A stretch of DNA of 64,000 nt from Pseudomonas putida. GTDB taxonomy: Bacteria > Pseudomonadota > Gammaproteobacteria > Pseudomonadales > Pseudomonadaceae. Under the pieces are notes generated by a model. The model searched no databases. It saw only the letters and a program-made list of their open reading frames with translations, and had not been told where the DNA came from. Made by a program: the position numbers and the translations under genes. This document shows, in pieces, positions 25,225 through 35,383 of the stretch (position 1 is its first letter; every line of letters begins with the position of its first letter). The stretch lies in assembly GCF_022627325.1 (NCBI RefSeq), contig NZ_JAETZZ010000002.1:356565-420564 (forward strand), in the 5' to 3' direction.

Positions 25225-25641
25225 TCAGCGCACCTTGGCCTGACCCGGCGCCGGCATCACCTGCACCTGGCCATGCTCCACCCCACGCTCGACCATCAAT
25301 TGCCGAGACAACTCGCCAATGCGGCCACTTTCGCCCTGCAGCACCGAGACCTCCAGGCAATGGCCGGCGTCCAGGTGCACGTGCAAGGTGGACCGGGTCA
25401 GGTCGTGGTGGGCATGCAGGGTCTGGTTGAGCCGCCTGGGCAGTTCGCGGGTGCTGTGGTCGTACAGGTAGCTGACCACGGCCACGCAGGCGGCATCGTC
25501 CGGCAACGTTTCAGACTCGCGCATGCCTGCACGCAACAGGTCGCGAATGGCCTCCGAGCGGCCCTGATAGCCTTGGCTCGCCACCCGCCGGTCGATGACG
25601 TCGAGCAGTTCCTCATCCAGCGTGATGGTGATTCGTTGCAT
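25225..25641 (-). CDS. nikR: Nickel-responsive regulator NikR
   Basis: Encodes 138 residues. The N-terminal ribbon-helix-helix (QRITITLDEELLDVIDRRVA) binds DNA. The ACT-like C-terminal domain has nickel ligands His76, His87, His89 and Cys95, at the same numbers as in the E. coli protein. With nickel bound it represses nikABCDE. It is divergent from nikA, with a near-perfect NikR operator between them at 25655-25682, so it probably also controls itself. Confidence 0.93.
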   Translation of the reverse strand: MQRITITLDEELLDVIDRRVASQGYQGRSEAIRDLLRAGMRESETLPDDAACVAVVSYLYDHSTRELPRRLNQTLHAHHDLTRSTLHVHLDAGHCLEVSVLQGESGRIGELSRQLMVERGVEHGQVQVMPAPGQAKVR

Positions 25642-25654
25642 TTGGTAACTTCCG

Positions 25655-25682
25655 GTAAGATGATTTTACATAGACATCATAC
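25655..25682. promoter_or_regulatory. NikR operator
   Basis: GTAAGA-N16-TCATAC matches the NikR consensus GTATGA-N16-TCATAC at 11 of 12 positions with the exact spacer. It lies 14 bases upstream of the nikR start and 47 before nikA, so it can control both divergent genes. Confidence 0.8.
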
Positions 25683-25728
25683 CCACTGCGCTTTAGCCTA
25701 CGGCCTCCGTGAAAGTGGGGAACGCAGT

Positions 25729-27303
25729 GTGAAGCAGCAGCCAGGTAAACGAAAGCCCGCCCTCCTGGGCCTCCTTTTTCTCGCTGCGTGCACGGTTGCA
25801 CCGGCCAGCAGCGCCGCCGAGCAAGGGCCACGGCTGGTGTACTCGTGGCCTGTGAATGCCGGGCCGCTCGACCCGCGTGGCTACTCCCCGAACCAGATGT
25901 ACGCCCAGGCCATGGTCTATGAACCCCTGGTGCGCTATACCGCGGCCGGTACGCTGGAGCCTTGGCTGGCTGAGGCCTGGCAGGTGTCGAATGACGGCAA
26001 GACCTACACGTTCACGCTGCGTGACGGTGTGCGCTTCAGTGATGGCACGCCCTTCGATGCGCCTGCAGCCAAAGCCAACTTCGACGCAGTGCTGGCCAAC
26101 ACTCAGCGCCACCGCTGGATGGAGCTGGTGACCACCCTGGACCACGTTGAAGCACCTGAGCGCCTGACCCTGCGCCTGGTACTCAAGCACCCCTACTACC
26201 CGACGCTGATGGAACTGGCCCAGGTTCGCCCCTTACGCTTTGCCTCGCCTCAGGCCAAACCTGGCCAGCCCGCCGGGACCGGCCCGTGGATGCGCGCCGA
26301 ATCGCGCCTGGGCGAATACGACCGCTTCGTGCGCAACCCCCATTACTGGGGGCCAAAGCCGGCCTATGCCGAGGTCATGGTAAAGGTCATCCCAGACCCC
26401 AACAGCCGCGCACTGGCGCTGCAGGCCGGCGAAATCGAGCTGATCCAGGGCGCCGCTGGCGAGATCACGGCCGGCACATTCGTGCGCCTGCGACAGCAAG
26501 GCTTCGCCACCGCACTGTCGGCGCCGCTGGCCACCCGCACGCTGGCGATGAACACCGGCCGTGGCGCCACCCGCGACCTGGCGGTACGCCAGGCGATCAA
26601 CGAGGCGGTGGACAAGCAAGCCATCATCGACAAGATCCTCTATGGCCTTGAGCCACGGGCAGACACCCTGTTCGCCAGCAACATGCCGTACGCCGATATC
26701 GGCCTCAAGCCCTACCCTTATGACCCTGCCCTGGCCGCACGTGCGCTCGACGCTGCCGGGTGGGCCCTGGCGCCAGGCGCTTCAGTGCGTAGCAAAGGCG
26801 GCGAAGCGTTATCCATCGAGCTGGTGTTCCTCGGCACCAGTGCCTTGCAGAAGAGCCTGGCCGAAGTGCTGCAGGGGGAGTTGGCGAAAATCGGCATCCA
26901 CATCGATCTGCGTGCGGTCGAAGAAGGGGCGCTGGTGCGGCGCCAACGCGACGGCGACTTCGGCATGATCTTCGCCGACACCTGGGGTGCCCCCTACGAC
27001 CCGCACTCGTTCGTCAGCTCCATGCGCTACGCCGGCCATGCCGACTACATGGCCCAGCGTGGGTTGGCCATCAAGGACGAACTGGACAAGCGCATAGGCC
27101 AAGTGCTGGCCAGCACCGATGAGCAGCAGCGTGCCGAGCAGTACCGCTTCATCCTCACCACCTTGCACGAACAGGCCGTCTACCTGCCCATCTCGCACCT
27201 CACGGCCATCAGCGTGCGCCGTGACTCGGTGGCCAAGGTCCAGTTCGGCAGCACCTTGTTCGACGTGCCGTTCGAAACCATGACACCGAAACAGGAAGAC
27301 TGA
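25729..27303 (+). CDS. nikA: Nickel ABC transporter substrate-binding protein
   Basis: Encodes 524 residues of the SBP_bac_5 family. The mature protein opens with [17 protein letters not shown], typical of NikA. The GTG at 25729 follows GGGGAA and gives a signal sequence; the frame is open far upstream inside the opposite nikR gene but that part is not coding. The signal ends L-F-L-A-A-C, which resembles a lipobox, so this NikA may be a lipoprotein rather than free in the periplasm. First gene of nikABCDE, controlled by NikR. Confidence 0.9.
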   Translation: MKQQPGKRKPALLGLLFLAACTVAPASSAAEQGPRLVYSWPVNAGPLDPRGYSPNQMYAQAMVYEPLVRYTAAGTLEPWLAEAWQVSNDGKTYTFTLRDGVRFSDGTPFDAPAAKANFDAVLANTQRHRWMELVTTLDHVEAPERLTLRLVLKHPYYPTLMELAQVRPLRFASPQAKPGQPAGTGPWMRAESRLGEYDRFVRNPHYWGPKPAYAEVMVKVIPDPNSRALALQAGEIELIQGAAGEITAGTFVRLRQQGFATALSAPLATRTLAMNTGRGATRDLAVRQAINEAVDKQAIIDKILYGLEPRADTLFASNMPYADIGLKPYPYDPALAARALDAAGWALAPGASVRSKGGEALSIELVFLGTSALQKSLAEVLQGELAKIGIHIDLRAVEEGALVRRQRDGDFGMIFADTWGAPYDPHSFVSSMRYAGHADYMAQRGLAIKDELDKRIGQVLASTDEQQRAEQYRFILTTLHEQAVYLPISHLTAISVRRDSVAKVQFGSTLFDVPFETMTPKQED

Positions 27304-27304
27304 C

Positions 27305-28246
27305 ATGTTGCGCTACATCCTGCTGCGCCTGGCGCTGCTCGTGCCGGTCATGCTTGGCGTTTCGTTGCTGGTGTTCGTACTGCTGCACCTGGGCAGCACC
27401 GACCCGGCGCTGGACTACCTTCGGCTTTCGCACATTCCACCGACCGACGCAGCCATCGCCGAAGTTCGCCATACCCTGGGGCTGGATCGCCCCTTGTATG
27501 CGCAATACCTGAGTTGGCTGTGGAACGCCGTGCACCTGGACTTCGGCATCTCCTACATCACCGGCCGGCCAGTGCTCGATGACCTGCTCTACTACCTGCC
27601 CGCCACCCTGCAACTCGGCGGCCTGGCGTTGGCCTGCACGCTGCTGCTGTCGATCCCGCTGGGGCTGTTGGCGGCCCGTTGGCAAGGGCGCTGGCCCGAC
27701 CACGCCGTGCGGGCAGTGACCTTCCTGGGGGTGTCCATGCCCAATTTCTGGCTGGCATTTCTGCTGATCGCGCTGTTTTCCCTATGGCTGGGCTGGCTGC
27801 CACCGCTGGGCCGCGGGGGGGCCGGGCACCTGGTCATGCCAGTGCTGGCGATCGCCCTGATGTCGATGTCGATCAACGCCCGTCTGCTGCGTGCCAGCCT
27901 GCTGGAAGCCGGCGGGCAACGCCACGTCACCTATGCCCGTGCCCGCGGCCTGCCTGAGCGGCACGTCTGGCGCGACCATATCCTGCGCAATGCCTGGTTG
28001 CCGCTGGTAACGGCCACCGGCATGCACATCGGCGAACTGATCGGTGGCGCACTGGTGATCGAGACCATCTTCGCCTGGCCCGGCGTTGGCCGTTTTGCGG
28101 TGTCAGCAGTGCTTAACCGCGACTTCCCGGTGATGCAGTGCTTCACCCTGCTGCTGACCGGCCTGCTGATGATCTGCAACCTGGTCGTCGATGTCTGCTA
28201 CGCCTGGCTTGACCCTCGCAGCCGGCTGGAAGGGGTGAACGCATGA
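27305..28246 (+). CDS. nikB: Nickel ABC transporter permease NikB
   Basis: Encodes 313 residues with about six membrane segments. It starts M-L-R-Y-I-L-L-R-L, usual for DppB/NikB proteins, and has the [16 protein letters not shown] coupling loop (EAA motif) that contacts the ATPases. Directly after nikA and overlapping nikC by four bases. Confidence 0.9.
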   Translation: MLRYILLRLALLVPVMLGVSLLVFVLLHLGSTDPALDYLRLSHIPPTDAAIAEVRHTLGLDRPLYAQYLSWLWNAVHLDFGISYITGRPVLDDLLYYLPATLQLGGLALACTLLLSIPLGLLAARWQGRWPDHAVRAVTFLGVSMPNFWLAFLLIALFSLWLGWLPPLGRGGAGHLVMPVLAIALMSMSINARLLRASLLEAGGQRHVTYARARGLPERHVWRDHILRNAWLPLVTATGMHIGELIGGALVIETIFAWPGVGRFAVSAVLNRDFPVMQCFTLLLTGLLMICNLVVDVCYAWLDPRSRLEGVNA

Positions 28247-29088
28247 GTACGCTGTCTGCCCTGCGTCAGCCCTGGCTGCTGCGCCGCCCCAGCCTGACGA
28301 TCGGCCTGGTCCTGGTCGGCCTGCTGGCAATGCTGGCGCTGTTCGGCCAGTGGATCGCCCCGCATGACCCCGACCTGGTCGACCTTGGCCGGCGCTTGCA
28401 GGCGCCCGACGCCAACCACTGGCTGGGCACCGACCACCTCGGGCGCGACCTGCTTTCACGACTGATCGTCGGCACGCGGCTGTCCTTGGGCAGCGTGATG
28501 CTGACCCTGGGGCTGGTGCTGGCGCTTGGCCTCGCGGTCGGCGGCGTGGCCGGGTTCGTCGGCGGGCGCACCGACCTGCTGGTGATGCGCGTGTGCGACA
28601 TGTTCATGACCTTCCCCACCCTGGTACTGGCATTCTTCTTCGTCACCTTGCTGGGCACAGGCCTTAGCAACGTGATCATCGCCATCGCACTGTCCCACTG
28701 GGCCTGGTATTCGCGCATGGTGCGTGGCCTGGTGATTGCCCAGCGCGGTCGCGAGTACGTCTTGGTTGCACGCCTGGCCGGCGCCTCACGCTGGACGCGG
28801 CTGCGCCAGCATGTGCTGCCCAACATCGCCGGCCCCCTGCTGGTGCTGGCGACCATGGACATCGGCCACATGATGCTGCACGTCTCCGGCCTGTCGTTCC
28901 TCGGCCTTGGGGTGGCGCCGCCCACCGCCGAATGGGGCGTGATGATCAACGACGCCAAGGAGTTCATCTGGACGCAGCCGCAACTGCTGCTGTTGCCAGG
29001 GCTGATGATCTTCTTCTCGGTGATGGCCTTCAACCTGTTGGGCGATGCGCTGCGCGACCGCCTGGACCCTGCACAGGAGCGCCATTGA
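28243..29088 (+). CDS. nikC: Nickel ABC transporter permease NikC
   Basis: Encodes 281 residues with an N-terminal membrane segment, the [15 protein letters not shown] motif of OppC/DppC/NikC proteins, and an EAA-type loop ([20 protein letters not shown]). It pairs with NikB in the inner membrane. Its ATG overlaps the nikB stop, and its stop is immediately followed by nikD. Confidence 0.9.
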   Translation: MSTLSALRQPWLLRRPSLTIGLVLVGLLAMLALFGQWIAPHDPDLVDLGRRLQAPDANHWLGTDHLGRDLLSRLIVGTRLSLGSVMLTLGLVLALGLAVGGVAGFVGGRTDLLVMRVCDMFMTFPTLVLAFFFVTLLGTGLSNVIIAIALSHWAWYSRMVRGLVIAQRGREYVLVARLAGASRWTRLRQHVLPNIAGPLLVLATMDIGHMMLHVSGLSFLGLGVAPPTAEWGVMINDAKEFIWTQPQLLLLPGLMIFFSVMAFNLLGDALRDRLDPAQERH

Positions 29089-29859
29089 ATGAACCCGTCG
29101 GTCCTTGAAATCCGCGGCCTGCGCATAGAGGCTCAGGCCGGCGTGCTGGTGCACGGCGTCGACTTGCAACTGCGCCGCGGCGAAGTCTGCACATTGGTCG
29201 GTGCCAGTGGCTCGGGCAAATCCCTCAGTTGCCTTGGTGCGCTCGACCTGCTGCCACCAGGCCTGTCCCGCACCCAAGGGCAGTTGCTGCTCGACGGCCA
29301 GCCGCTGGCTGCCAGCAGTGCCCGTGGCCGCCTGGCCAGCCTGGTATTGCAAAACCCGCGCAGCGCCTTCAACCCAGTACGCAACATGGCCAGCCACGGC
29401 CTGGAGACGCTCCGGCAGCGCGGAGTCACCGGTACGCAAGCCCGTGCGCGGATGGCCCAGTGCCTGGATGCGGTGGGCCTGGCAGACCGTGAACGGGTGC
29501 TGCAATCGTTCGCCTTTCAGCTCAGCGGGGGCATGCTGCAACGCATGATGATCGCCCTGGCGCTCATGGCCGAAACCCCGTTCCTCCTGGCCGATGAACC
29601 CACAAGTGACCTCGATGCCCTGAGCCAGGCGCGTTTTCTCGACCTGTTGATGGGACTGGTGCAGGTCCATGGGCTGGGGGTATTGCTGGTCACTCACGAC
29701 ATGGGCGTGGTGGCGCGCTGCGCAGACCAGGTGGCGGTGATGGAAGCCGGCCGCGTCGTCGAGTACCAGCCGGTGCATGCGCTTTTCCAGCGCCCTGCCA
29801 GCGCCACTGCCCGTACCCTCCTTCACGCCCACCAGATACTTTGCGGGAGCCAGCCATGA
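29089..29859 (+). CDS. nikD: Nickel ABC transporter ATP-binding protein NikD
   Basis: Encodes 256 residues. Walker A is G-A-S-G-S-G-K-S, the signature is L-S-G-G-M-L-Q-R, and Walker B is F-L-L-A-D-E-P-T-S-D-L-D, followed by the H-D switch. It hydrolyses ATP for nickel uptake together with NikE. The start directly follows the nikC stop and the end overlaps the nikE start. Confidence 0.9.
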   Translation: MNPSVLEIRGLRIEAQAGVLVHGVDLQLRRGEVCTLVGASGSGKSLSCLGALDLLPPGLSRTQGQLLLDGQPLAASSARGRLASLVLQNPRSAFNPVRNMASHGLETLRQRGVTGTQARARMAQCLDAVGLADRERVLQSFAFQLSGGMLQRMMIALALMAETPFLLADEPTSDLDALSQARFLDLLMGLVQVHGLGVLLVTHDMGVVARCADQVAVMEAGRVVEYQPVHALFQRPASATARTLLHAHQILCGSQP

Positions 29860-30677
29860 GCCTGCTGCACGTCCACCACCTGAGCCATCGCTATCGCACC
29901 GGGGGGCTGTTGCGCAAACGGGGCTGGCTGCAGGTGCTCGACGGTATCGAGCTGCAACTGCATGCCGGTGAGTCGGTCGGCCTGCTGGGCAGCAGTGGCA
30001 GCGGCAAAAGTACGCTGGCGCGGCTGCTGCTCGGGCTGGAAAAACCGACCCAGGGCCAGGTGAGTTTTGCCGGGCAGGATGTCAGCCAGCTACGGGGGGA
30101 GCAGGCGCGCGACTTCCAGCGCACCGTGCAACTGGTGTTCCAGGACGCCCCCGGTGCCTTCAACCCGCAGCGCAGCATCGGCTGGAGCATCGCCGAACCG
30201 TTGCGCCACCTCACCGGCATGGATGAAGCCCAGCGGCAAGCGCGCACGCTCGAACTGCTGCAGGCCATGGGCCTGCGCGCCGAGCATGCGCAACGGCTGC
30301 CGCAGCAGTTGAGTGGCGGCCAGTTGCAGCGTGCCAACATCGCCCGGGCGCTGGCTGCCTCGCCGCAGCTGGTGGTGCTCGACGAAGCGTTGTCGAACCT
30401 GGACCGGGTATTGCAGTTGCAAACGCTGCAGCAGCTTGAGGCGTTACGCCAGCGCAGCGGCACCGCCTTCGTGCTGATCAGCCATGACCTGAGCCTGGTG
30501 CAGTACTTCTGCCAGCGGATCGTGCTGCTGGACGCTGGTCGCATCGTCGAGGACCGGCCCGTCGAGCACGGCACTGTTTTCGAGCATCCCGTTGGAAAGC
30601 AGCTACAGTCTGCCATGTTGCCCGTACGGCCCGACAAGAGGCAGGCAAGACAAGCGCTGCCACTCGGCACGCACTGA
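29856..30677 (+). CDS. nikE: Nickel ABC transporter ATP-binding protein NikE
   Basis: Encodes 273 residues. Walker A is G-S-S-G-S-G-K-S-T, the signature L-S-G-G-Q-L-Q-R, Walker B L-V-V-L-D-E-A-L-S-N-L-D, with an I-S-H-D switch. I chose the ATG at 29856, which overlaps the nikD stop and has GGGAG six bases upstream, over a TTG at 29841. Last gene of the nik operon. Confidence 0.88.
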   Translation: MSLLHVHHLSHRYRTGGLLRKRGWLQVLDGIELQLHAGESVGLLGSSGSGKSTLARLLLGLEKPTQGQVSFAGQDVSQLRGEQARDFQRTVQLVFQDAPGAFNPQRSIGWSIAEPLRHLTGMDEAQRQARTLELLQAMGLRAEHAQRLPQQLSGGQLQRANIARALAASPQLVVLDEALSNLDRVLQLQTLQQLEALRQRSGTAFVLISHDLSLVQYFCQRIVLLDAGRIVEDRPVEHGTVFEHPVGKQLQSAMLPVRPDKRQARQALPLGTH

Positions 30678-30778
30678 CACCAACATGAGGGTGCATCCGG
30701 CGTGAACGCCAGAACGCTTTTCCAGTGCGCAGGCAAAGTGCCACAATGCGCCACCGATCACGAATTGCGGCCGATGCC

Positions 30779-31912
30779 ATGACAGAGCTCAATCCAGGCG
30801 ATGAGATAGCGCACTGCGTTAGGACGGATCGCCTGCACCAGCTGTTCGTCCAGTCGGCACCCGCTGTGCTTGGCAGTTTCCTGGCGGCGGCAATGCTGTG
30901 CTGGTTGGGCTGGGAGCGTTTCGACCAGCAAACGGTAGCCGTCTGGATGTCAGTGCTGAGCCTGTCGACGGCCCTGCGCACCGCGATGTTCGTCGCCTAC
31001 CTGCGAGCACCCGCCAGCCAACGCACGGCCGAACGCTGGGAGTGGCGCTACTGGGCCACCCTGGCGTTGTCCGCGGCAGTCTGGGGCTTGGGCGCACTGG
31101 CGGTGATGCCTGCCGACGACCTGTTGGGGCAGGCATTGATCATGCTGTTTGCCGTGGGCATGTCCGTCAGCGCAGTCTCGTGTTACTCCTCGTACCGCAA
31201 CATGACCCTGGTCTCGATCGCCTTGGTACTGCTGCCTTGCACCGGCTGGCTGCTGCTGCAGCCATCCGCGCTGCAACAGGGCATCGCCCTGGCGGTGCTG
31301 GTGTTCGCCTCGTTCGTGGTCAATGCAACGAACAGCCTGTCTTCAGCGCTGGTCACCGCCTGGCGCCTCAGGCATGAAATGGAGCGCGCACACCGCCTTG
31401 CCATCGTGGCCTCATGCACGGACGAGTTGACCGGCTTGAACAACCGGCGTGCCTTCTTTGACTGCGCCCTGGCGCAGCACACCCTGTGCCAGGAGGCGCA
31501 GACGTACGTAGCCGTGCTGATGCTGGACGTCGACCATTTCAAACAGATCAACGACACCGCCGGGCATGCGACGGGCGACCAGGTGTTGCAACGGATCGGT
31601 GCAGCCATCAGCGCCAGCCTGCGTGCTGACGATATCGCCGGCAGGCTGGGCGGCGAAGAATTCGCCATCCTGCTACCCGACACGCCTCTGGCCACTGCCA
31701 GCGAGATCGCCGAGCGCCTGCGGACCTTGATCGCAAAGCTGAGCGTCAACAGCGAACACGCCGTTACCGCCAGCATAGGCCTGGCCTTCGCCAAAGCCCC
31801 CGCCAGTGAACTCGATACCTTGCTCAGCAGTGCTGACAAGGCCATGTACCGTTCCAAGGCATCGGGCCGCAACCGGGTGACGGTTGTCGACCACAGGCAT
31901 GCAACCGCCTGA
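30779..31912 (+). CDS. Membrane-bound diguanylate cyclase (GGDEF)
   Basis: Encodes about 377 residues. The N-terminal about 200 residues have six hydrophobic segments and act as an uncharacterised membrane sensor. The C-terminal GGDEF domain carries the active site G-G-E-E-F with D-V-D-H-F-K-Q-I-N-D upstream, and an intact inhibitory I-site R-A-D-D five residues before it. It should make cyclic di-GMP with product inhibition. Earlier in-frame starts exist at 30725 and 30746; none has a clear ribosome binding site. Single gene, not part of nik. Confidence 0.85.
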   Translation: MTELNPGDEIAHCVRTDRLHQLFVQSAPAVLGSFLAAAMLCWLGWERFDQQTVAVWMSVLSLSTALRTAMFVAYLRAPASQRTAERWEWRYWATLALSAAVWGLGALAVMPADDLLGQALIMLFAVGMSVSAVSCYSSYRNMTLVSIALVLLPCTGWLLLQPSALQQGIALAVLVFASFVVNATNSLSSALVTAWRLRHEMERAHRLAIVASCTDELTGLNNRRAFFDCALAQHTLCQEAQTYVAVLMLDVDHFKQINDTAGHATGDQVLQRIGAAISASLRADDIAGRLGGEEFAILLPDTPLATASEIAERLRTLIAKLSVNSEHAVTASIGLAFAKAPASELDTLLSSADKAMYRSKASGRNRVTVVDHRHATA

Positions 31913-32226
31913 GGGTACGGCTGGCCAGGGCCTGACGCCTGACCGCTTGCCCTGATTTGGTTCGACTTTTCCAGCAAACCAGGGCGCGCACCCATTTGAT
32001 GCAGCAACCTGGGGCCGGCGGCGCGCCCTGCCCACGCCAACCTCCGCCAAATCGCCTGATATTGTCGCGATATTGATAGCAACAAGCGCACTCACGCTGT
32101 TCCAGAGCCATTTTTGTTCCTGACGCTTGCGCCCTGCCCGTTCCGGCATCGTCATTGCAACGCCCTCTCCCGATCGCTTGGCAAGCGAGAAACGAAACTG
32201 CCGACGAGTCGTGGCAAGGAGTGGGT
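31913..32226. other. Intergenic region before the Anbu cluster
   Basis: About 310 bases, no gene seen. AT-rich DNA at 32055-32120 (TGATATTGTCGCGATATTGATAGC) contains two TATTG boxes and likely holds the promoter of the ATP-grasp gene. The leader ends with AAGGAG before the ATG at 32227. Confidence 0.35.
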
Positions 32227-33636
32227 ATGTCCCGGGCTTTTTTCAATGAAATGTATGAGGCAAACGGAAGTTGCCGCCCGCACTATCAGGAGTTCGCCCG
32301 CTGGCTGGCGAACACACCGCTGGAACTGTTGGAACAACGGCGGCATGAGGCCGACCTGCTGTTCCACCGGGCCGGTATCACCTTCACCCTCTACGGTGAC
32401 CAGCAGGACACCGAGCGGTTGATCCCCTTCGACATCATCCCGCGCAGCATCCGCGCCAGCGAATGGCGCATCGTTGAACGCGGGTGTATCCAGCGGGTTC
32501 AGGCGCTGAACCTGTTCCTCCAGGACATCTACCACGATCAGCGCATCCTCAAGGCCGGCATCATTGCGCCAGAGCAAGTGCTGGCCAACGAGGGTTATCA
32601 GGTCGCCATGCAGGGCCTGAACCTGCACCGCGGGCTGTACGCCCATATCGCCGGCGTCGATTTGGTACGCGACAGCGATGGTACGTATTACGTACTGGAA
32701 GATAACCTGCGCACCCCCAGCGGCGTCAGCTACATGCTCGAAGACCGCAAGATGATGATGCGCCTGTTCCCTGAACTGTTCGCCGCCCAACGCATCGCAC
32801 CGATCGACCACTACCCCAACCTGCTGCTCGACACACTCAAGAGTGCCAGCCCGCTGGACAATCCGACCGCCGTGGTGCTCACCCCCGGGCGCTTCAACAG
32901 TGCCTACTTCGAGCACGCCTTCCTGGCGCGGGAGATGGGCATCGAGCTGGTCGAAGGCGCCGACCTGTTCGTGCGCAACGACCACCTCTACATGCGCACC
33001 ACCGCAGGCCCGCAGCAAGTGGACGTGATCTACCGCCGCCTGGACGACGAATACCTCGACCCCCTGTCGTTCAACCCTGATTCGATGCTGGGCGTACCGG
33101 GGCTGATCTCGGTGTACCGGGCAGGCAACGTCGTGCTGGCCAACGCGGTGGGCACCGGCGTTGCCGACGACAAGTCGATCTACCCCTACGTCGACGAGAT
33201 GATCCGCTTCTACCTGAGCGAGGAGCCGATCCTGAAGAACGTGCCCACCTGGCAATGCCGCAAGCCACAGGACCTGTCCCACGTTCTGGCCCACCTGCCC
33301 GAGCTGGTGGTCAAGGAAACCCAAGGCTCCGGCGGCTATGGCATGTTGGTCGGCCCCGCTGCAACGGCGGCGCAAATCGAGGACTTCCGTGCCCGCATCA
33401 AGGCGCGCCCGCACGCCTACATCGCTCAGCCCACCCTGTGCCTGTCCACCTGCCCGACGTTCGTCGAAAGCGGTATCGCGCCGCGCCACATCGACCTGCG
33501 TCCGTTCGTGCTGTCAGGCAGCGAAACACGCCTGGTGCCCGGCGGCCTGACCCGCGTGGCACTGCAGGAAGGCTCGCTGGTGGTCAACTCGTCGCAGGGC
33601 GGCGGCACCAAAGACACCTGGGTGGTGGAGGACTGA
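32227..33636 (+). CDS. Circularly permuted type 2 ATP-grasp protein
   Basis: Encodes 469 residues of the CP_ATPgrasp family. Conserved pieces are R-V-Q-A-L-N-L-F-L-Q-D-I-Y near residue 95, the L-E-D-N-L-R-T-P-S-G-V-S-Y segment near residue 155, V-V-K-E-T-Q-G-S-G-G-Y-G-M near residue 360, and a late D-L-R-P-F-V. It should join a carboxylate and an amine using ATP, perhaps to make a peptide or tag; the substrate is unknown. It lies three bases upstream of the alpha-E gene and heads the Anbu cluster. ATG at 32227 has AAGGAG six bases upstream. Confidence 0.9.
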   Translation: MSRAFFNEMYEANGSCRPHYQEFARWLANTPLELLEQRRHEADLLFHRAGITFTLYGDQQDTERLIPFDIIPRSIRASEWRIVERGCIQRVQALNLFLQDIYHDQRILKAGIIAPEQVLANEGYQVAMQGLNLHRGLYAHIAGVDLVRDSDGTYYVLEDNLRTPSGVSYMLEDRKMMMRLFPELFAAQRIAPIDHYPNLLLDTLKSASPLDNPTAVVLTPGRFNSAYFEHAFLAREMGIELVEGADLFVRNDHLYMRTTAGPQQVDVIYRRLDDEYLDPLSFNPDSMLGVPGLISVYRAGNVVLANAVGTGVADDKSIYPYVDEMIRFYLSEEPILKNVPTWQCRKPQDLSHVLAHLPELVVKETQGSGGYGMLVGPAATAAQIEDFRARIKARPHAYIAQPTLCLSTCPTFVESGIAPRHIDLRPFVLSGSETRLVPGGLTRVALQEGSLVVNSSQGGGTKDTWVVED

Positions 33637-33639
33637 GCC

Positions 33640-34590
33640 ATGCTTTCGAGAACCGCTTCCGACCTGTACTGGATGTCCCGCTACCTGGAGCGCGCCGAAA
33701 ACCTCGCGCGCATGCTCGAGGTCAGCTACTCGCTGTCGCTGATGCCGCAAGCCGGCCGTTCGGATGGCCACACAGAGCTGGCCATGTCGCTGCTGGCATC
33801 CGGCACGCTGGACGATTACATCCGCAAGCACGCCGAGCTGGACACCGAGCGCATGCTGCACTTCTTTGCGCTGGACGCGAACAACCCCAGCAGCATCTAT
33901 TGCTGCTTGCAGGCAGCGCGCACCAACGCCCATGCGGTGCGTGGGCGCATAACCGCCGACATGTGGGAAAACATCAACGCCACCTGGATCGAAATGCGCA
34001 ACATCGCCAGCAATGGCCTTGGACGCTATGGCATCAGCCAGTTCTGCGACTGGGTCAAGGAACGCTCCCACCTGTTCCGCGGCGCAACCGCTGGCACCAT
34101 CATGCGCAACGATGCCTACAGCTTCATTCGCCTGGGCACCTTCCTGGAGCGGGCGGACAATACCCTGCGCCTGCTCGATGCCCGCTACGAAATGTTCGGC
34201 GAAACTTCCGAGGAGGTCAGCGACGACTCGGCAAGGGGTTACTACCAGTGGAGCGCCTTGTTGCGCGCCCTGACGTCCTACGAAGCCTTCAACGAAATCT
34301 ACCGCAACGCGCCCAGCGCACGGCCGGTGTCGGAGCTGTTACTGCTGCGCGTTGACGTGCCACGGTCATTGCATGCCTGCATCGAAGAGCTCGACCAGAT
34401 CCTCGCCGCGCTGCCTGGCACTACCGGCCGCGCTGCACAACGGATGGCCGCCGAACTCAACGCGCGGCTGCGCTACACCGCCATCGATGAGATTCTCGAA
34501 GCCGGGCTGCACGTGTGGCTGACCGACTTCATCGGCCGCATCCACCAACTGGGCCAGACCGTCCACAATTCCTACCTGGAGGTCGTATGA
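33640..34590 (+). CDS. Alpha-E domain protein (DUF403)
   Basis: Encodes 316 residues, strongly alpha-helical. It starts M-L-S-R-T-A-S-D-L-Y-W-M-S-R-Y-L-E-R-A-E-N, the signature of the alpha-E family. Its role is unknown, but it almost always sits next to the permuted ATP-grasp protein, and in some proteins the two are fused. It is downstream of the ATP-grasp gene by three bases and overlaps the transglutaminase gene by four. Confidence 0.9.
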   Translation: MLSRTASDLYWMSRYLERAENLARMLEVSYSLSLMPQAGRSDGHTELAMSLLASGTLDDYIRKHAELDTERMLHFFALDANNPSSIYCCLQAARTNAHAVRGRITADMWENINATWIEMRNIASNGLGRYGISQFCDWVKERSHLFRGATAGTIMRNDAYSFIRLGTFLERADNTLRLLDARYEMFGETSEEVSDDSARGYYQWSALLRALTSYEAFNEIYRNAPSARPVSELLLLRVDVPRSLHACIEELDQILAALPGTTGRAAQRMAAELNARLRYTAIDEILEAGLHVWLTDFIGRIHQLGQTVHNSYLEVV

Positions 34591-35366
34591 AACTGTCCAT
34601 TCGCCACGACACCACCTACAGCTACGCCAGTGACGTGTGCAACAGCATCCAGTTCCTGCGCCTGACACCACGCAGCAGCGAGCGCCAGCGCATCCTCGAG
34701 TGGCAACTGGACCTGCCCTGCAAGGTGAACAGCCAGATCGACCCGTACGGCAATATCCTGCACGTACTGACCCTGGACAAACCCCATGGCCACCTGGCCC
34801 TTACCGCCAGTGGCCAGGTGGAAATCGACCCGGGCTGTGAACATGAGGCCGGCGGCCAGTCGCCCCTGCCTTTTCTGCGCAGCAGCCACCTCACCCAGGC
34901 CAGTGACGCACTCAAGGCCTTTGCCACCCAGCAGTGCGGCGAGCGCCGCGACCGGGGCGCGCTGACCGCCCTGATGCAAGGGCTGGCCGACCATATGCCC
35001 TACAGCCCGGGGGCTACCTCGGTGGGCACCACCGCCAGCGAGTCATTTGCCGGCGCCGCCGGGGTGTGCCAGGACCATACCCACGCCTTCCTGGCCTGCG
35101 CCCGTAGCCTGGGCGTCCCGGCGCGCTACGTGTCCGGCTACCTGTGTACCGAAGACGAAACCCACCTGGCCAGCCACGCCTGGGCCGAAGCCTGGATCGA
35201 TGATGCCTGGTACAGCTTCGACGTCACCAACCGCCTCACCCGGCCCGAACGGCACCTGAAACTGGCGGTCGGCCTGGATTACCTCGACGCCTGCCCGGTC
35301 CGGGGCGTGCGCCGCGGTGGCGGCGTCGAATCCATGCAGGCCAGCGTCCACGTGCACCGCCAGTAA
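34587..35366 (+). CDS. Transglutaminase-like cysteine protease family protein
   Basis: Encodes 259 residues. The N-terminal Bact_transglu_N part (KLSIRHDTTYSYASDV) is followed by a transglutaminase core with the catalytic Cys in G-V-C-Q-D-H-T-H-A-F, the His in S-H-A-W-A-E-A-W and the Asp in F-D-V-T-N. It may cleave or cross-link an isopeptide bond. The ATG overlaps the alpha-E stop (ATGA). An upstream in-frame start at 34515 is inside the previous gene and is not used. Confidence 0.9.
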   Translation: MKLSIRHDTTYSYASDVCNSIQFLRLTPRSSERQRILEWQLDLPCKVNSQIDPYGNILHVLTLDKPHGHLALTASGQVEIDPGCEHEAGGQSPLPFLRSSHLTQASDALKAFATQQCGERRDRGALTALMQGLADHMPYSPGATSVGTTASESFAGAAGVCQDHTHAFLACARSLGVPARYVSGYLCTEDETHLASHAWAEAWIDDAWYSFDVTNRLTRPERHLKLAVGLDYLDACPVRGVRRGGGVESMQASVHVHRQ

Positions 35367-35383
35367 GCGCCTGGCGCACCGCT

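Noticed and set aside
32152..33489. A 445-codon open frame on the reverse strand across the ATP-grasp gene
   Set aside because: It mirrors a well-supported gene with clear motifs on the other strand; its translation is rich in His, Gln and Val as typical of GC-rich antisense frames, and it has no family resemblance.
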